A DNA stretch of 64,000 bases from Selenomonas sp. oral taxon 920. GTDB lineage: Bacteria; Bacillota; Negativicutes; Selenomonadales; Selenomonadaceae. The stretch covers positions 1,139,001-1,203,000 of the forward strand of contig NZ_CP017042.1 of assembly GCF_001717585.1 (NCBI RefSeq), in the 5' to 3' direction. Positions 17,030 through 24,501 of this stretch are shown piece after piece. The number at the start of each line of letters is the position of its first letter. Positions within the stretch are counted from its first letter, which is position 1. The position numbers and the translations under genes are program-made. Under the pieces are notes generated by a model. It worked only from the letters and a program-made list of their open reading frames with translations, did no database searches and had not been told where the DNA came from.

Positions 17030-18028
17030 TTAGATGAAGAGCATCACAACCTGATATGTAATAGCTCCCATGACAGCTGTGCAAGGGATTGTCATGACCC
17101 AAGCAACCACCATTTGCTGGGCGACCCCCCAGCGAACAGCATTGATGCGTTTTGCTGCACCAACGCCCATGATCGATCCAGAAACCACATGTGTTGTACT
17201 CACGGGAAGATGTAAGAGAGTTGCACCGAATATGATGATGGAGGAATTAAGATCTGCCGCAAATCCAGAAATCGGCTGAAGCTTGAATATTTTTCCACCG
17301 ATTGTCTTGATGATACGCCAGCCCCCTACGGCCGTTCCACAGGCCATAGCAGTCGCTGCGAGTACCTTGACATAGGTTGGAACCTCGAATGCGTCGATAT
17401 ATCCGCCGGCAAGCAACGCGAGTGTCATAATACCCATAGATTTTTGTGCATCATTGGAACCATGTGAAAATGCCATCGTTGCTGCTGTTAGAATTTGCAT
17501 CTTCTTGAATTTTCCGTTGATGGATGTGGGGCGGAAACGACCGAAGAAACGGAATAAGAACAACATAATGACACATCCCAATGCCATGCCCACAAGCGGT
17601 GAGAGGATCAGGGAAAGAATGATTTTTCCAATTCCATAGAAATTTAAGCCCTCCATACCAGAGGAAGACATGAGCACAGCACCGATCAAACCACCGATAA
17701 GTGCATGGGAACTACTGGACGGCATACCGAATCTCCACGTAATGATATTCCATATAATCGAGCCAAAGAGTGCCGCAATCAGCACGTGTTCATCTACGTG
17801 GGAGGCTGATTTGACAATATCCGATCCAATGGTCTTTGCAACCCCGGTACTGTACATGGCACCTAAAAAATTAAGTACGGCAGCCATGATAATTGCGTGT
17901 TGAGGGTGAATGGCTCTGGTCGAAACCGAGGTGGCAATCGCGTTTGCCGTATCGTGGAACCCGTTAATGAAATCGAATATAAGGGCTAACAGTATAACAA
18001 GAAAGATCAAAAGCTGGAAATCAGGCAT
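17030..18028 (-). CDS. pit: PiT-family inorganic phosphate transporter
   Basis: A 332-aa polytopic membrane protein with about ten hydrophobic segments. It has the duplicated PiT signature: FDFINGFHDTANAIATSVS at the N-terminus and SHGSNDAQKSMGIMTLALL in the second half. It imports phosphate as a metal-phosphate complex with protons or sodium. It overlaps the upstream DUF47 gene by 8 nt, the standard PiT partner arrangement. Confidence 0.95.
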   Translation of the reverse strand: MPDFQLLIFLVILLALIFDFINGFHDTANAIATSVSTRAIHPQHAIIMAAVLNFLGAMYSTGVAKTIGSDIVKSASHVDEHVLIAALFGSIIWNIITWRFGMPSSSSHALIGGLIGAVLMSSSGMEGLNFYGIGKIILSLILSPLVGMALGCVIMLFLFRFFGRFRPTSINGKFKKMQILTAATMAFSHGSNDAQKSMGIMTLALLAGGYIDAFEVPTYVKVLAATAMACGTAVGGWRIIKTIGGKIFKLQPISGFAADLNSSIIIFGATLLHLPVSTTHVVSGSIMGVGAAKRINAVRWGVAQQMVVAWVMTIPCTAVMGAITYQVVMLFI

Positions 18029-18647
18029 ATTTCATTACCACTCCCCGCAGCATATCCGCAATGAGTTCACAATGATCCAGCGTATCTTCCAGCTGTTCTA
18101 ACACGTCTTTCCATCGAATCAGTTCGATGGGATCTTTTTCATTATCGAAAAGATAGGCAACCTCACTTCGATAGATGAGATCTCCTTCGCTTTCATAGCG
18201 TTCGATTTTGTGCGATGCATCCAGTATCTGTACTTGGTTTTTTCGGATGTTTTCAAGATAAGAAACGGCCCGTACAACTTCTTCCGTAGCAGAGATTAGG
18301 AGGTTTGTCAGATTGATTGCACCTGCCATGGGCTTTCCCATGCGGTACATCTCGTAGCGCTGCAGTATTCCCTGTAAGAGATCGACTCCGTCATCAAGGT
18401 CATTTGCCAAGGCATAGATGTCTTCTCGATCAATGGGGGTGATAAAGGTAAGGTTTAATTTATCAATAATACGGTCATTGATAGCATCTGCTTCGTGTTC
18501 AATACGATTGATTTCCTCCACTTTTGTTCCTGTGGTCGTATAGTCCTTCATAACATCATCTAAAACCAATGCGCCTGTATGAAAGAACTTCGCGCTCTCA
18601 AGGAATAGGTCAAAGAATTCGTCATCTTTCTGCTTGAAATTAAACAT
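18021..18647 (-). CDS. DUF47 (PhoU-like) pit accessory protein
   Basis: A 208-aa all-helical cytoplasmic protein of the DUF47/PhoU-like family: KQKDDEFFDLFLESAKFF at the start, EINRIEHEADAINDRI and DREDIYALANDLDDGVDLL. These proteins accompany PiT transporters and are thought to control them. It is the first gene of the two-gene unit. The 230 bp upstream are AT-rich and hold its promoter, which I could not place firmly. Confidence 0.92.
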   Translation of the reverse strand: MFNFKQKDDEFFDLFLESAKFFHTGALVLDDVMKDYTTTGTKVEEINRIEHEADAINDRIIDKLNLTFITPIDREDIYALANDLDDGVDLLQGILQRYEMYRMGKPMAGAINLTNLLISATEEVVRAVSYLENIRKNQVQILDASHKIERYESEGDLIYRSEVAYLFDNEKDPIELIRWKDVLEQLEDTLDHCELIADMLRGVVMKYA

Positions 18648-18811
18648 ATATCCAGATCCTCCCTAAGAAGATGTAAAAGTTGGAGGCGTATACACAAAAC
18701 TTATAGACTAATAATATCATTATTTCAGATTGACAGCAAGACAAAAATTTGAAAACAGTCGACACTGTAATTCAATATTTATGCAACCTAATATTCATAA
18801 TAGCAATATAG

Positions 18812-18840
18812 CAAAAGAGCAGCATTGAGTTGCTGCCCTC
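18812..18840 (-). terminator. Terminator of the ABC importer operon
   Basis: On the minus strand GAGGGCAGCA, a 6-nt loop and TGCTGCTCTTTTGC form a stem with one mismatch followed by a short T-run. It lies 40 bp beyond the stop codon of the last ATPase gene. Confidence 0.7.
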
Positions 18841-18879
18841 TTACTATAATTTATCTATCTGATATTTGTATTGTATGCG

Positions 18880-19710
18880 TTACATAGGGACGTCTATCTC
18901 GGAGATGGTAATGCGCGGAGCTTTCCCTTTCGGCAGGAGTGTAAATACGGACGAGAGGAGTTTTTGGGTGTAGGGATGCTTTGCATGAGCAAGATCCTGT
19001 CCATCCAGCTGCTCCACAACCTTTCCAAAGTACATGACGACAACGCACGTGCATAAACGCGACACGAGTGCAAGGTCATGACAGATGAACAGGATTGTCA
19101 GATTTCGTTCCCGTTGAATACGGACAAGCAGTTCAACAATCGTCTCCTGCACAGAAACATCAAGCGCACTCGTTGCCTCGTCACAGACCAGAATCTCCGG
19201 CTCCAATGCCAGTGCGCGCGCAATTCCAACGCGCTGGCGCTGTCCCCCGCTCATATTTGCGGGGTAGCGTTCGGCAAAGTCCTCAGGAAGATCGACAAGA
19301 CGCAGCAGCTCGGCTGCCTTGTCATGTGCGCTCCCTTTGAGGAGTCCGAAGTTCCGCAGCGGTTCACAGATGATGTCCTTAATCTTCATCTTCGGATTGA
19401 AGGATGTTGTAGGATCCTGAAAGACCATCTGGATATTGCGCCGCATATTGCGGGCATCCTCGCCCTTCAGCCCCGTAATTTCCTTGTCTCTGAAGAAGAT
19501 TTGACCCTCAGATGGTGCATGAAGCTGCATCAGTGTGCGCACAAGCGTACTTTTTCCACAGCCGCTTTCACCGACAATGCCGAGGATTTCTCCACGATAT
19601 ACGGGAAATGTCACATCATTACATGCCGTAAGAACTTTGCCGCCCTCAAGGGGGAAGCGTTTGGTAATATGCTCGATGCGCAGGATGATCTCACGCTCCG
19701 ACTGCGTCAT
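18880..19710 (-). CDS. ABC importer ATPase 2 (OppF/DppF/NikE type)
   Basis: 276 aa. Walker A GESGCGKSTLVRT, Q-loop MVFQDPTTSFNP, signature MSGGQRQRVGIARALAL, Walker B LVCDEATSALDVS. One of two ATPases that power the importer. ATG at 19710 follows GGAGGAAAG and overlaps the partner ATPase gene by 20 nt; the open frame back to 19860 is the partner gene read out of frame. It is the last gene of the riboswitch operon. Confidence 0.93.
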   Translation of the reverse strand: MTQSEREIILRIEHITKRFPLEGGKVLTACNDVTFPVYRGEILGIVGESGCGKSTLVRTLMQLHAPSEGQIFFRDKEITGLKGEDARNMRRNIQMVFQDPTTSFNPKMKIKDIICEPLRNFGLLKGSAHDKAAELLRLVDLPEDFAERYPANMSGGQRQRVGIARALALEPEILVCDEATSALDVSVQETIVELLVRIQRERNLTILFICHDLALVSRLCTCVVVMYFGKVVEQLDGQDLAHAKHPYTQKLLSSVFTLLPKGKAPRITISEIDVPM

Positions 19711-20488
19711 AACGCTTTCCTCCAATCTGTGGTACGGCACGCAGGAGTTCCTTGGTGTAGTCCTTCTGCGCGTGTTCAATAATTTCTTCGGCAGTGCCAT
19801 GCTCGATGACATTGCCGTTCTGCATGACCATGATCTGATCCGACATATAGGCTGCGACACCGAGGTTGTGTGTCACAAGGACAATGGATGTGCCATCCTT
19901 CTGGCAGATGTCCATCATCTCATTGACGACCTGTGCCTGCGTGGTCACGTCCAACGCAGACGTTGGTTCGTCAGCCAGCAGGAGTGCCGGCTTGAAGAAC
20001 ATCGCCATTGCAACGCCAACACGCTGACGCATGCCGCCTGAAAGTTCAAACGGAAAGCTCTTCATTACATTCGCGGGATTGGACAGATGCATACGTGCAA
20101 GCATATCCTGTGCCTGCGCAGCTGCCTCCTTCGCACCGATGGACTCATGAGTCTGAATATACTCCACAAACTGCTCACCGATGGTACGAATCGGATCCAT
20201 CATGCTGCCGCTGTCCTGGAAGATCATCGCAGCTGTCTTTCCGCTTACGTGACGCCACTCCTCAGCGCTGCACTTCGTCATATCCTTCCCGTCATAGAGG
20301 ATCTCGCCCGCCGTTACTCTGCCGACATGCGGCAGGCAGCCGAGCATCGCCCGAATGACGGTGGTCTTCCCGCTGCCGCTTTCGCCGACAATGGTCAGCA
20401 CTTCCCCGTCCTTGAGGGTGAAGTCCACACCGTGCACCATTTCTGTGCCTTCGTATGCGATTTTTAGCCCTCGCACCTCAATCAACAT
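19691..20488 (-). CDS. ABC importer ATPase 1 (OppD/DppD/NikD type)
   Basis: 265 aa. Walker A GESGSGKTTVIRAM, signature ELSGGMRQRVGVAMAM, Walker B LLLADEPTSALDVT, switch His in LVTHNLGVAA. It lacks most of the extended C-terminal oligopeptide-binding motif of long OppD proteins, as in NikD-like ATPases. GGAGGAGAAG precedes ATG at 20488. The position after the binding protein follows an order permease-permease-binding protein-ATPase-ATPase. Confidence 0.93.
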   Translation of the reverse strand: MLIEVRGLKIAYEGTEMVHGVDFTLKDGEVLTIVGESGSGKTTVIRAMLGCLPHVGRVTAGEILYDGKDMTKCSAEEWRHVSGKTAAMIFQDSGSMMDPIRTIGEQFVEYIQTHESIGAKEAAAQAQDMLARMHLSNPANVMKSFPFELSGGMRQRVGVAMAMFFKPALLLADEPTSALDVTTQAQVVNEMMDICQKDGTSIVLVTHNLGVAAYMSDQIMVMQNGNVIEHGTAEEIIEHAQKDYTKELLRAVPQIGGKRYDAVGA

Positions 20489-20506
20489 TCGGGCTTCTCC
20501 TCCTTA

Positions 20507-22069
20507 TTACTTCGCAGGTTTGATCTTGCTCGTGATCCAGTAGTAATCCGCAGGATGCATAATCGCACCCGTGATCTTGGTCGAGCTGACGATGTTTGTC
20601 TCGGGGTAGCCGAGGAACAATGCAGCTCCATCATTCAGCAGAATCTGCTGCATGTCGATCATCAGCTGACGGCGTTTTGCACGATCAAACTCAACGGCAA
20701 GCTGTGCGCAGAGTGCATCATATTCGGGGTTGCTGTAACCGGAGCCGTTTTGCGGGTTGTTGCCGTTCACGTTCGTGCGCCAGTACCAGTTGAGGTAGAT
20801 CTCGGGATCACCCGTATTTGCCGTGGTAATATTGGAAATCAGAAGATCGTACTCTCCGTTGATTCCAATTTTGTCGAGCAAATTGTAATCGACAGACTTT
20901 ACCTTTACGTCAATACCGACCTTCTTGGCATCTGCCTGTACTGCCTCTGCATAGATCGGCAGCTCTGCGCGGCTGTTGTAGATAATAAAGTCAACGGAAA
21001 GCGGTTTGCCGTCCTTGTCACGGATGCCATCACCATCCGTATCCTTCCAGCCTGCCTCGTCGAGGAGCTTATTCGCGCGATCGACATTGTAGGCATTCGG
21101 GTCGGTGAGCTGATCGAAGCCATAGTCGAGAGAGGGCGGGACAGGAGCCTTGCCCGGGATGAAGGTTCCCTTCAGGATGACCTCATTGTACGACTTACGA
21201 TCTGTCATTGAGATAAACGCAGCGCGTACCTTCGGATCGCCGAGAATCCCCTTCTGATTAATGCGTGCGAGAACCGTACGCAGCGATGCGATACGATCTA
21301 CATGGAACTTCGACGTATCATTAAAGAGGCCAAGATCACCTGCGGCGATGTTGACCGCCATATCGACTTCTCCCGACTGGAGTGCCATTGCGCGCGTGTT
21401 CGGATCGTCGATCGACGGGATCTCGACCGTCTCATACGGCACTTCGCCGCCCCAATAGTTCGGGTTCTTCTTCATGACGGCCTTTTCCTTCACGAAGGAT
21501 TCGCAGACGTAGGGACCTGTGCAGATGGGACCCTGCGTTGCGAAGTTGCGCTCCTTCTCACTCTCAACATCGACAATGAGAAAAAGCGGATCTGCAAGGT
21601 AGCCGAGCATGCTCGGTGCAGGTTTATCCGTTGTAATCTTGAGTATCTGCCCGTCTGCAGTCATATTTGTATACGTGAAGAATGTTGCTGCGCGTGTATT
21701 CTTTGCAAACGCACGCTCAAGTGATGCCTTGACCGCCTCTGCCGTAAGTGGGCGCCCGTTCGAGAATTTGACATCACGAATCTTAAATGTCCACGTCAGC
21801 TTATCATCGCTGATTTCCCAGCTCTCAGCAAGCCACGGTTGGATATTCATTTTCTCATCAAACTGAGTTAGTGTTTCGCCCATGCCGTAGCGCATGACGA
21901 CCCATCCGAAGGCATTTTCCGTCGGTTCGAGCGAGTCTGCAAAGTTCGTTACGCCAACCTTCAGCGTCGTCTTGTCCCCTGCAGACTGACCGCCGCCGCA
22001 GCCCGTCAGCAGTGCAGCTGCCATGCAGCCTGTCAGCAGTGCTGTCAGCCATCGTTTTTTCTTTCCCAT
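20507..22069 (-). CDS. Substrate-binding lipoprotein, family 5 (Opp/Nik type)
   Basis: A 520-aa extracytoplasmic solute-binding protein anchored by lipid. The signal peptide ends in a lipobox AALLTGC (Cys near residue 24). Family 5 landmarks are LAESWEISDDKLTWTFKIRD, VKFSNGRPLTAEAV, ICTGPYVCESF and KNPNYWGGEVPYETV. This family binds peptides, nickel or metal-chelator complexes. The cobalamin riboswitch in front of the operon argues for cobalt, a cobalt complex or a corrinoid precursor rather than peptides (inference). AAAGGAGGAA precedes ATG at 22069. Confidence 0.9.
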   Translation of the reverse strand: MGKKKRWLTALLTGCMAAALLTGCGGGQSAGDKTTLKVGVTNFADSLEPTENAFGWVVMRYGMGETLTQFDEKMNIQPWLAESWEISDDKLTWTFKIRDVKFSNGRPLTAEAVKASLERAFAKNTRAATFFTYTNMTADGQILKITTDKPAPSMLGYLADPLFLIVDVESEKERNFATQGPICTGPYVCESFVKEKAVMKKNPNYWGGEVPYETVEIPSIDDPNTRAMALQSGEVDMAVNIAAGDLGLFNDTSKFHVDRIASLRTVLARINQKGILGDPKVRAAFISMTDRKSYNEVILKGTFIPGKAPVPPSLDYGFDQLTDPNAYNVDRANKLLDEAGWKDTDGDGIRDKDGKPLSVDFIIYNSRAELPIYAEAVQADAKKVGIDVKVKSVDYNLLDKIGINGEYDLLISNITTANTGDPEIYLNWYWRTNVNGNNPQNGSGYSNPEYDALCAQLAVEFDRAKRRQLMIDMQQILLNDGAALFLGYPETNIVSSTKITGAIMHPADYYWITSKIKPAK

Positions 22070-22080
22070 ATGTTCCTCCT

Positions 22081-22893
22081 TTAATTTGCCTTGCGCGGGT
22101 CCATAATATCCCGCAGACTATCTCCCCAAAGATTAAATACCGCGACGACGAATACGATCGCCAGTCCGGGGAAGATCATAAGCCAGGGTGCCGTCTGGAT
22201 CAGCTGACGCCCCTCATTCAGCATGAGCCCCCACTCCGGTGTCGGCGGCTGTGCGCCAAATCCGAGGAAGGAGAGCCCCGCAAGCTCCATCATGAGTGCG
22301 CCGATGTCGAGTGCGGCGGTCACAATGATAATCGGTATGATATTCGGCAGGATATGCCGACGAATCATCGCAAGCGGTCGTGTACCATTTGTAATTGCAG
22401 CAGCTAGGAAATCCTGCTGCTTAACCTTCAACGTCATACTGCGTGCAAGACGTGCATACTTTGTCCAGCCTACAATAACAACGGCGAGCACTGCGTTGAC
22501 TGCACTCCCGCCGAGCACGCCGGCAATCGCAATGGCAAGCACGATGCCCGGAAATGCAAGGAACACGTCGGTCAGACGCATGATGGCATTGTCCACCTTA
22601 CCGCCCACATAGGCAGAGATCACACCGATCAATGTGCCAAGTCCTGACGAGATGATGACAACTGTGAGCGCCATCGTAATCGAGATGCGTGCACCGTAGA
22701 GAATACGCGTAAAGATATCGCGCCCGAGCTTATCTGTGCCAAAGTAATGCTCAGCGGATGGCGGCAGGAGAGAATTCTGAATCTGCGACTCATATGGATC
22801 GTATGACGAGATCAGCGGTGCACAGATGGCGACAAGCACAATCAGCAGGATGATGCCTGTATAGATACGAAACAGCAGTTGATCCCGCGTCAT
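22081..22893 (-). CDS. ABC importer permease 2 (OppC/NikC type)
   Basis: A 270-aa inner-membrane permease with about six hydrophobic segments. It has the OppC N-terminal soluble stretch HYFGTDKLGRDIFTRILYG and the ATPase-contact loop TNGTRPLAMIRRHILPNI. It overlaps permease 1 by ATGA (22890-22893). The ten bases before the binding-protein gene leave no room for a separate promoter. Confidence 0.93.
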   Translation of the reverse strand: MTRDQLLFRIYTGIILLIVLVAICAPLISSYDPYESQIQNSLLPPSAEHYFGTDKLGRDIFTRILYGARISITMALTVVIISSGLGTLIGVISAYVGGKVDNAIMRLTDVFLAFPGIVLAIAIAGVLGGSAVNAVLAVVIVGWTKYARLARSMTLKVKQQDFLAAAITNGTRPLAMIRRHILPNIIPIIIVTAALDIGALMMELAGLSFLGFGAQPPTPEWGLMLNEGRQLIQTAPWLMIFPGLAIVFVVAVFNLWGDSLRDIMDPRKAN

Positions 22894-23834
22894 GCTTTCG
22901 CCCCCTTCCTGAGTCTCGGATCAAGGTACGCATAGGATATATCAACAATGAGGTTCACAAACATATAGAGTGTTGCAATCCAGAGGACAAAGCCCTGGAG
23001 GAGCGGATAGTCGCGTGCTTCGATCGCACGCACCGCAACGCGTCCGATGCCCGGCCACGAAAAGACAATCTCAATGACGGCAACCCCGCCGAGCAGCCAG
23101 CCAATGGAAAGCCCAAGCAGTGTGATGAGCGGCAGGAAGGCATTCGGCAGAACGTGACGAATGAGGATGCGTGTCATCGACATGCCGCGTGCCTTGAGAC
23201 CCGTGACGTAGTCCTGCCCGAGCTCCTCAAGCACCGCCGTACGCACCTGACGCGTATACTTCGATGACAGCAGGATGGCAAGTGTAAAGGCAGGGAGAAT
23301 CATACGATCAAGGCTGACCTCGCCGCCTGCAATCGGGAAAAGTCCAAGCTTCAGACCGAATACATAGAGCAGAATAAGGCCCACCCAGAAGCTCGGCATG
23401 GAGACACCGAGAAAGGTGAAGAATCGTATGACTTGATCCGGCCACCGATTACGATAGAGTGCTGAGATAACTCCTGCCGGAATGGAGATCGAGAGCATCA
23501 TCACCACCGCTGTCCCCGCAAGCAACAGTGTTCCCGGCAGATTCTGCAAGAGTTTATCCTGTACCGGAATTTTTGCCGAGTAGGAACGCCCCATATCCCC
23601 GTGTACCACACCGTTCAGCCAACTGAGATACTGTTCGTGGAACGGTCGATCCAGCCCCAACTCGTGACGTGTACGCTCGATGGTCTCTTGTGATACAATC
23701 GTATCGCCGGTTTCGAGAATCGCATCCACAGGATCGCCCGGCGCAATGAATGTCAGACTGAACGTCAGAAAACTGACCCCCAGCAGGGTAATGATCATCT
23801 GCCCCAGACGCATCAGGATCGCTTTTGCACTCAA
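22890..23834 (-). CDS. ABC importer permease 1 (OppB/NikB type)
   Basis: A 314-aa inner-membrane permease. ITLLGVSFLTFSLTFIAPGD at the N-terminus, LSWLNGVVHGDMGRSY and the contact loop GLKARGMSMTRILIRHVLPN are OppB landmarks. I choose TTG at 23834: AAAGGAG lies 8 nt before it, and any longer version would read through the riboswitch terminator hairpin at 23871-23896. An internal ATG at 23813 has no good ribosome binding site. It is the first gene after the riboswitch. Confidence 0.9.
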   Translation of the reverse strand: MSAKAILMRLGQMIITLLGVSFLTFSLTFIAPGDPVDAILETGDTIVSQETIERTRHELGLDRPFHEQYLSWLNGVVHGDMGRSYSAKIPVQDKLLQNLPGTLLLAGTAVVMMLSISIPAGVISALYRNRWPDQVIRFFTFLGVSMPSFWVGLILLYVFGLKLGLFPIAGGEVSLDRMILPAFTLAILLSSKYTRQVRTAVLEELGQDYVTGLKARGMSMTRILIRHVLPNAFLPLITLLGLSIGWLLGGVAVIEIVFSWPGIGRVAVRAIEARDYPLLQGFVLWIATLYMFVNLIVDISYAYLDPRLRKGAKA

Positions 23835-23860
23835 CTCCCCAACTCCTTTGTTGTCGTGTA

Positions 23861-23896
23861 GAAAATAAAACCGCCTGTCTCTTTTAAGACAGGCGG
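23861..23896 (-). terminator. Riboswitch-controlled terminator
   Basis: In transcript order: CCGCCTGTCT (23896 to 23887), a 6-nt loop, AGACAGGCGG (23880 to 23871), then TTTTATTTTC. This perfect 10-bp hairpin with a U-rich tail lies 27 bp before the permease start. Its first arm is also part of a 15-nt stretch complementary to the riboswitch core, so it is a conditional terminator. Confidence 0.92.
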
Positions 23897-23989
23897 AAGA
23901 ATGCACACAAAAAACAACGATCTTACGGCACTCCCTAGTGCTGTAAATCGCACATCCATCTTCCCATCTCTCGTGAGTCCATCAATGAA

Positions 23990-24190
23990 TCTTATTGCGA
24001 GCAGGCTTTCCGGCTCATAGATCGCTGCATTCTTCCGCCTTCCCAGGATTATCCCAGTGACTTTACAGGCACAGGCTCTGCGCCTGTGGAAGAACACTCC
24101 CTATTTACGGCTGCGGGACAGCATGGGAATTTCACCCATTTTCCTCTCATCGCTCAACGGAATGCGCACAAAGCAATATTCATCCGTCGA
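23990..24190 (-). promoter_or_regulatory. Cobalamin riboswitch
   Basis: Read on the minus strand, the conserved blocks appear in order: GGGTGAAATTCCCATGC, GTCCCGCAGCCGTAA, GTCACTGGGA, CTGGGAAGGCGG, ATGAGCCGGAAAGCCTGC. This is the B12-box layout of adenosylcobalamin-type riboswitches. GGCGGAAGAATGCA within the core is complementary to the region just ahead of the terminator, which gives a clear OFF switch when ligand binds. It controls the ABC importer operon downstream. Outer boundaries are approximate. Confidence 0.93.
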
Positions 24191-24235
24191 CACTCGCAAC
24201 GTCATTTATTTGGTTTTCAACATAAGTTCAAACGT

Positions 24236-24264
24236 AGTATATCCATATTAGATATGCTTGTCAA
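24236..24264 (-). promoter_or_regulatory. Promoter of the riboswitch/importer operon
   Basis: On the minus strand TTGACA (24264-24259), 17 bp, TATACT (24241-24236). Transcription would start about 40 bp before the riboswitch core. Confidence 0.88.
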
Positions 24265-24331
24265 GCCATTTATTTCAGATTATTGTATTGGGATAGTCAA
24301 AAAGTCCCTTGTATTTCATCTTGATTCTTTC

Positions 24332-24501
24332 TTAAGGAATCGCTGATAAAATGAAGTCCGTCAGATTGGCGTAGATTTTTTCGTCCGAACAAGGAGACAA
24401 ACCGGACGCATAGCAAGGGCTATGTGGAGGATTTGTCGACACAGTGCGGGCAAAAAAGATGCGCCAAGATGGCGCGGCTGAATTTATCAGTGCTTCCTTA
24501 A
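24332..24501 (+). repeat. MITE-like repeat, copy 2 (complete)
   Basis: 170 bp from TTAAGGAATCGCTGATAAA to TTTATCAGTGCTTCCTTAA, so the outer ends form a palindrome and the subterminal 15 bp an imperfect inverted repeat. Inside are a GACAAA..CATAGC/GCTATG..TTTGTC hairpin and a second small one, GCGCCA/TGGCGC. Its right end, TTAA at 24498-24501, contains the stop codon of the MATE gene on the minus strand. No coding content is seen. Confidence 0.92.

Noticed and set aside
19711-19860. 50-residue N-terminal extension of the second importer ATPase
   Set aside because: It is the partner ATPase gene read in another frame; the family start with a strong ribosome binding site is at 19710.
23831-24097. 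88-aa minus-strand reading frame upstream of the importer permease
   Set aside because: It runs through the cobalamin riboswitch and its terminator; the conserved RNA blocks explain the sequence and there is no ribosome binding site.
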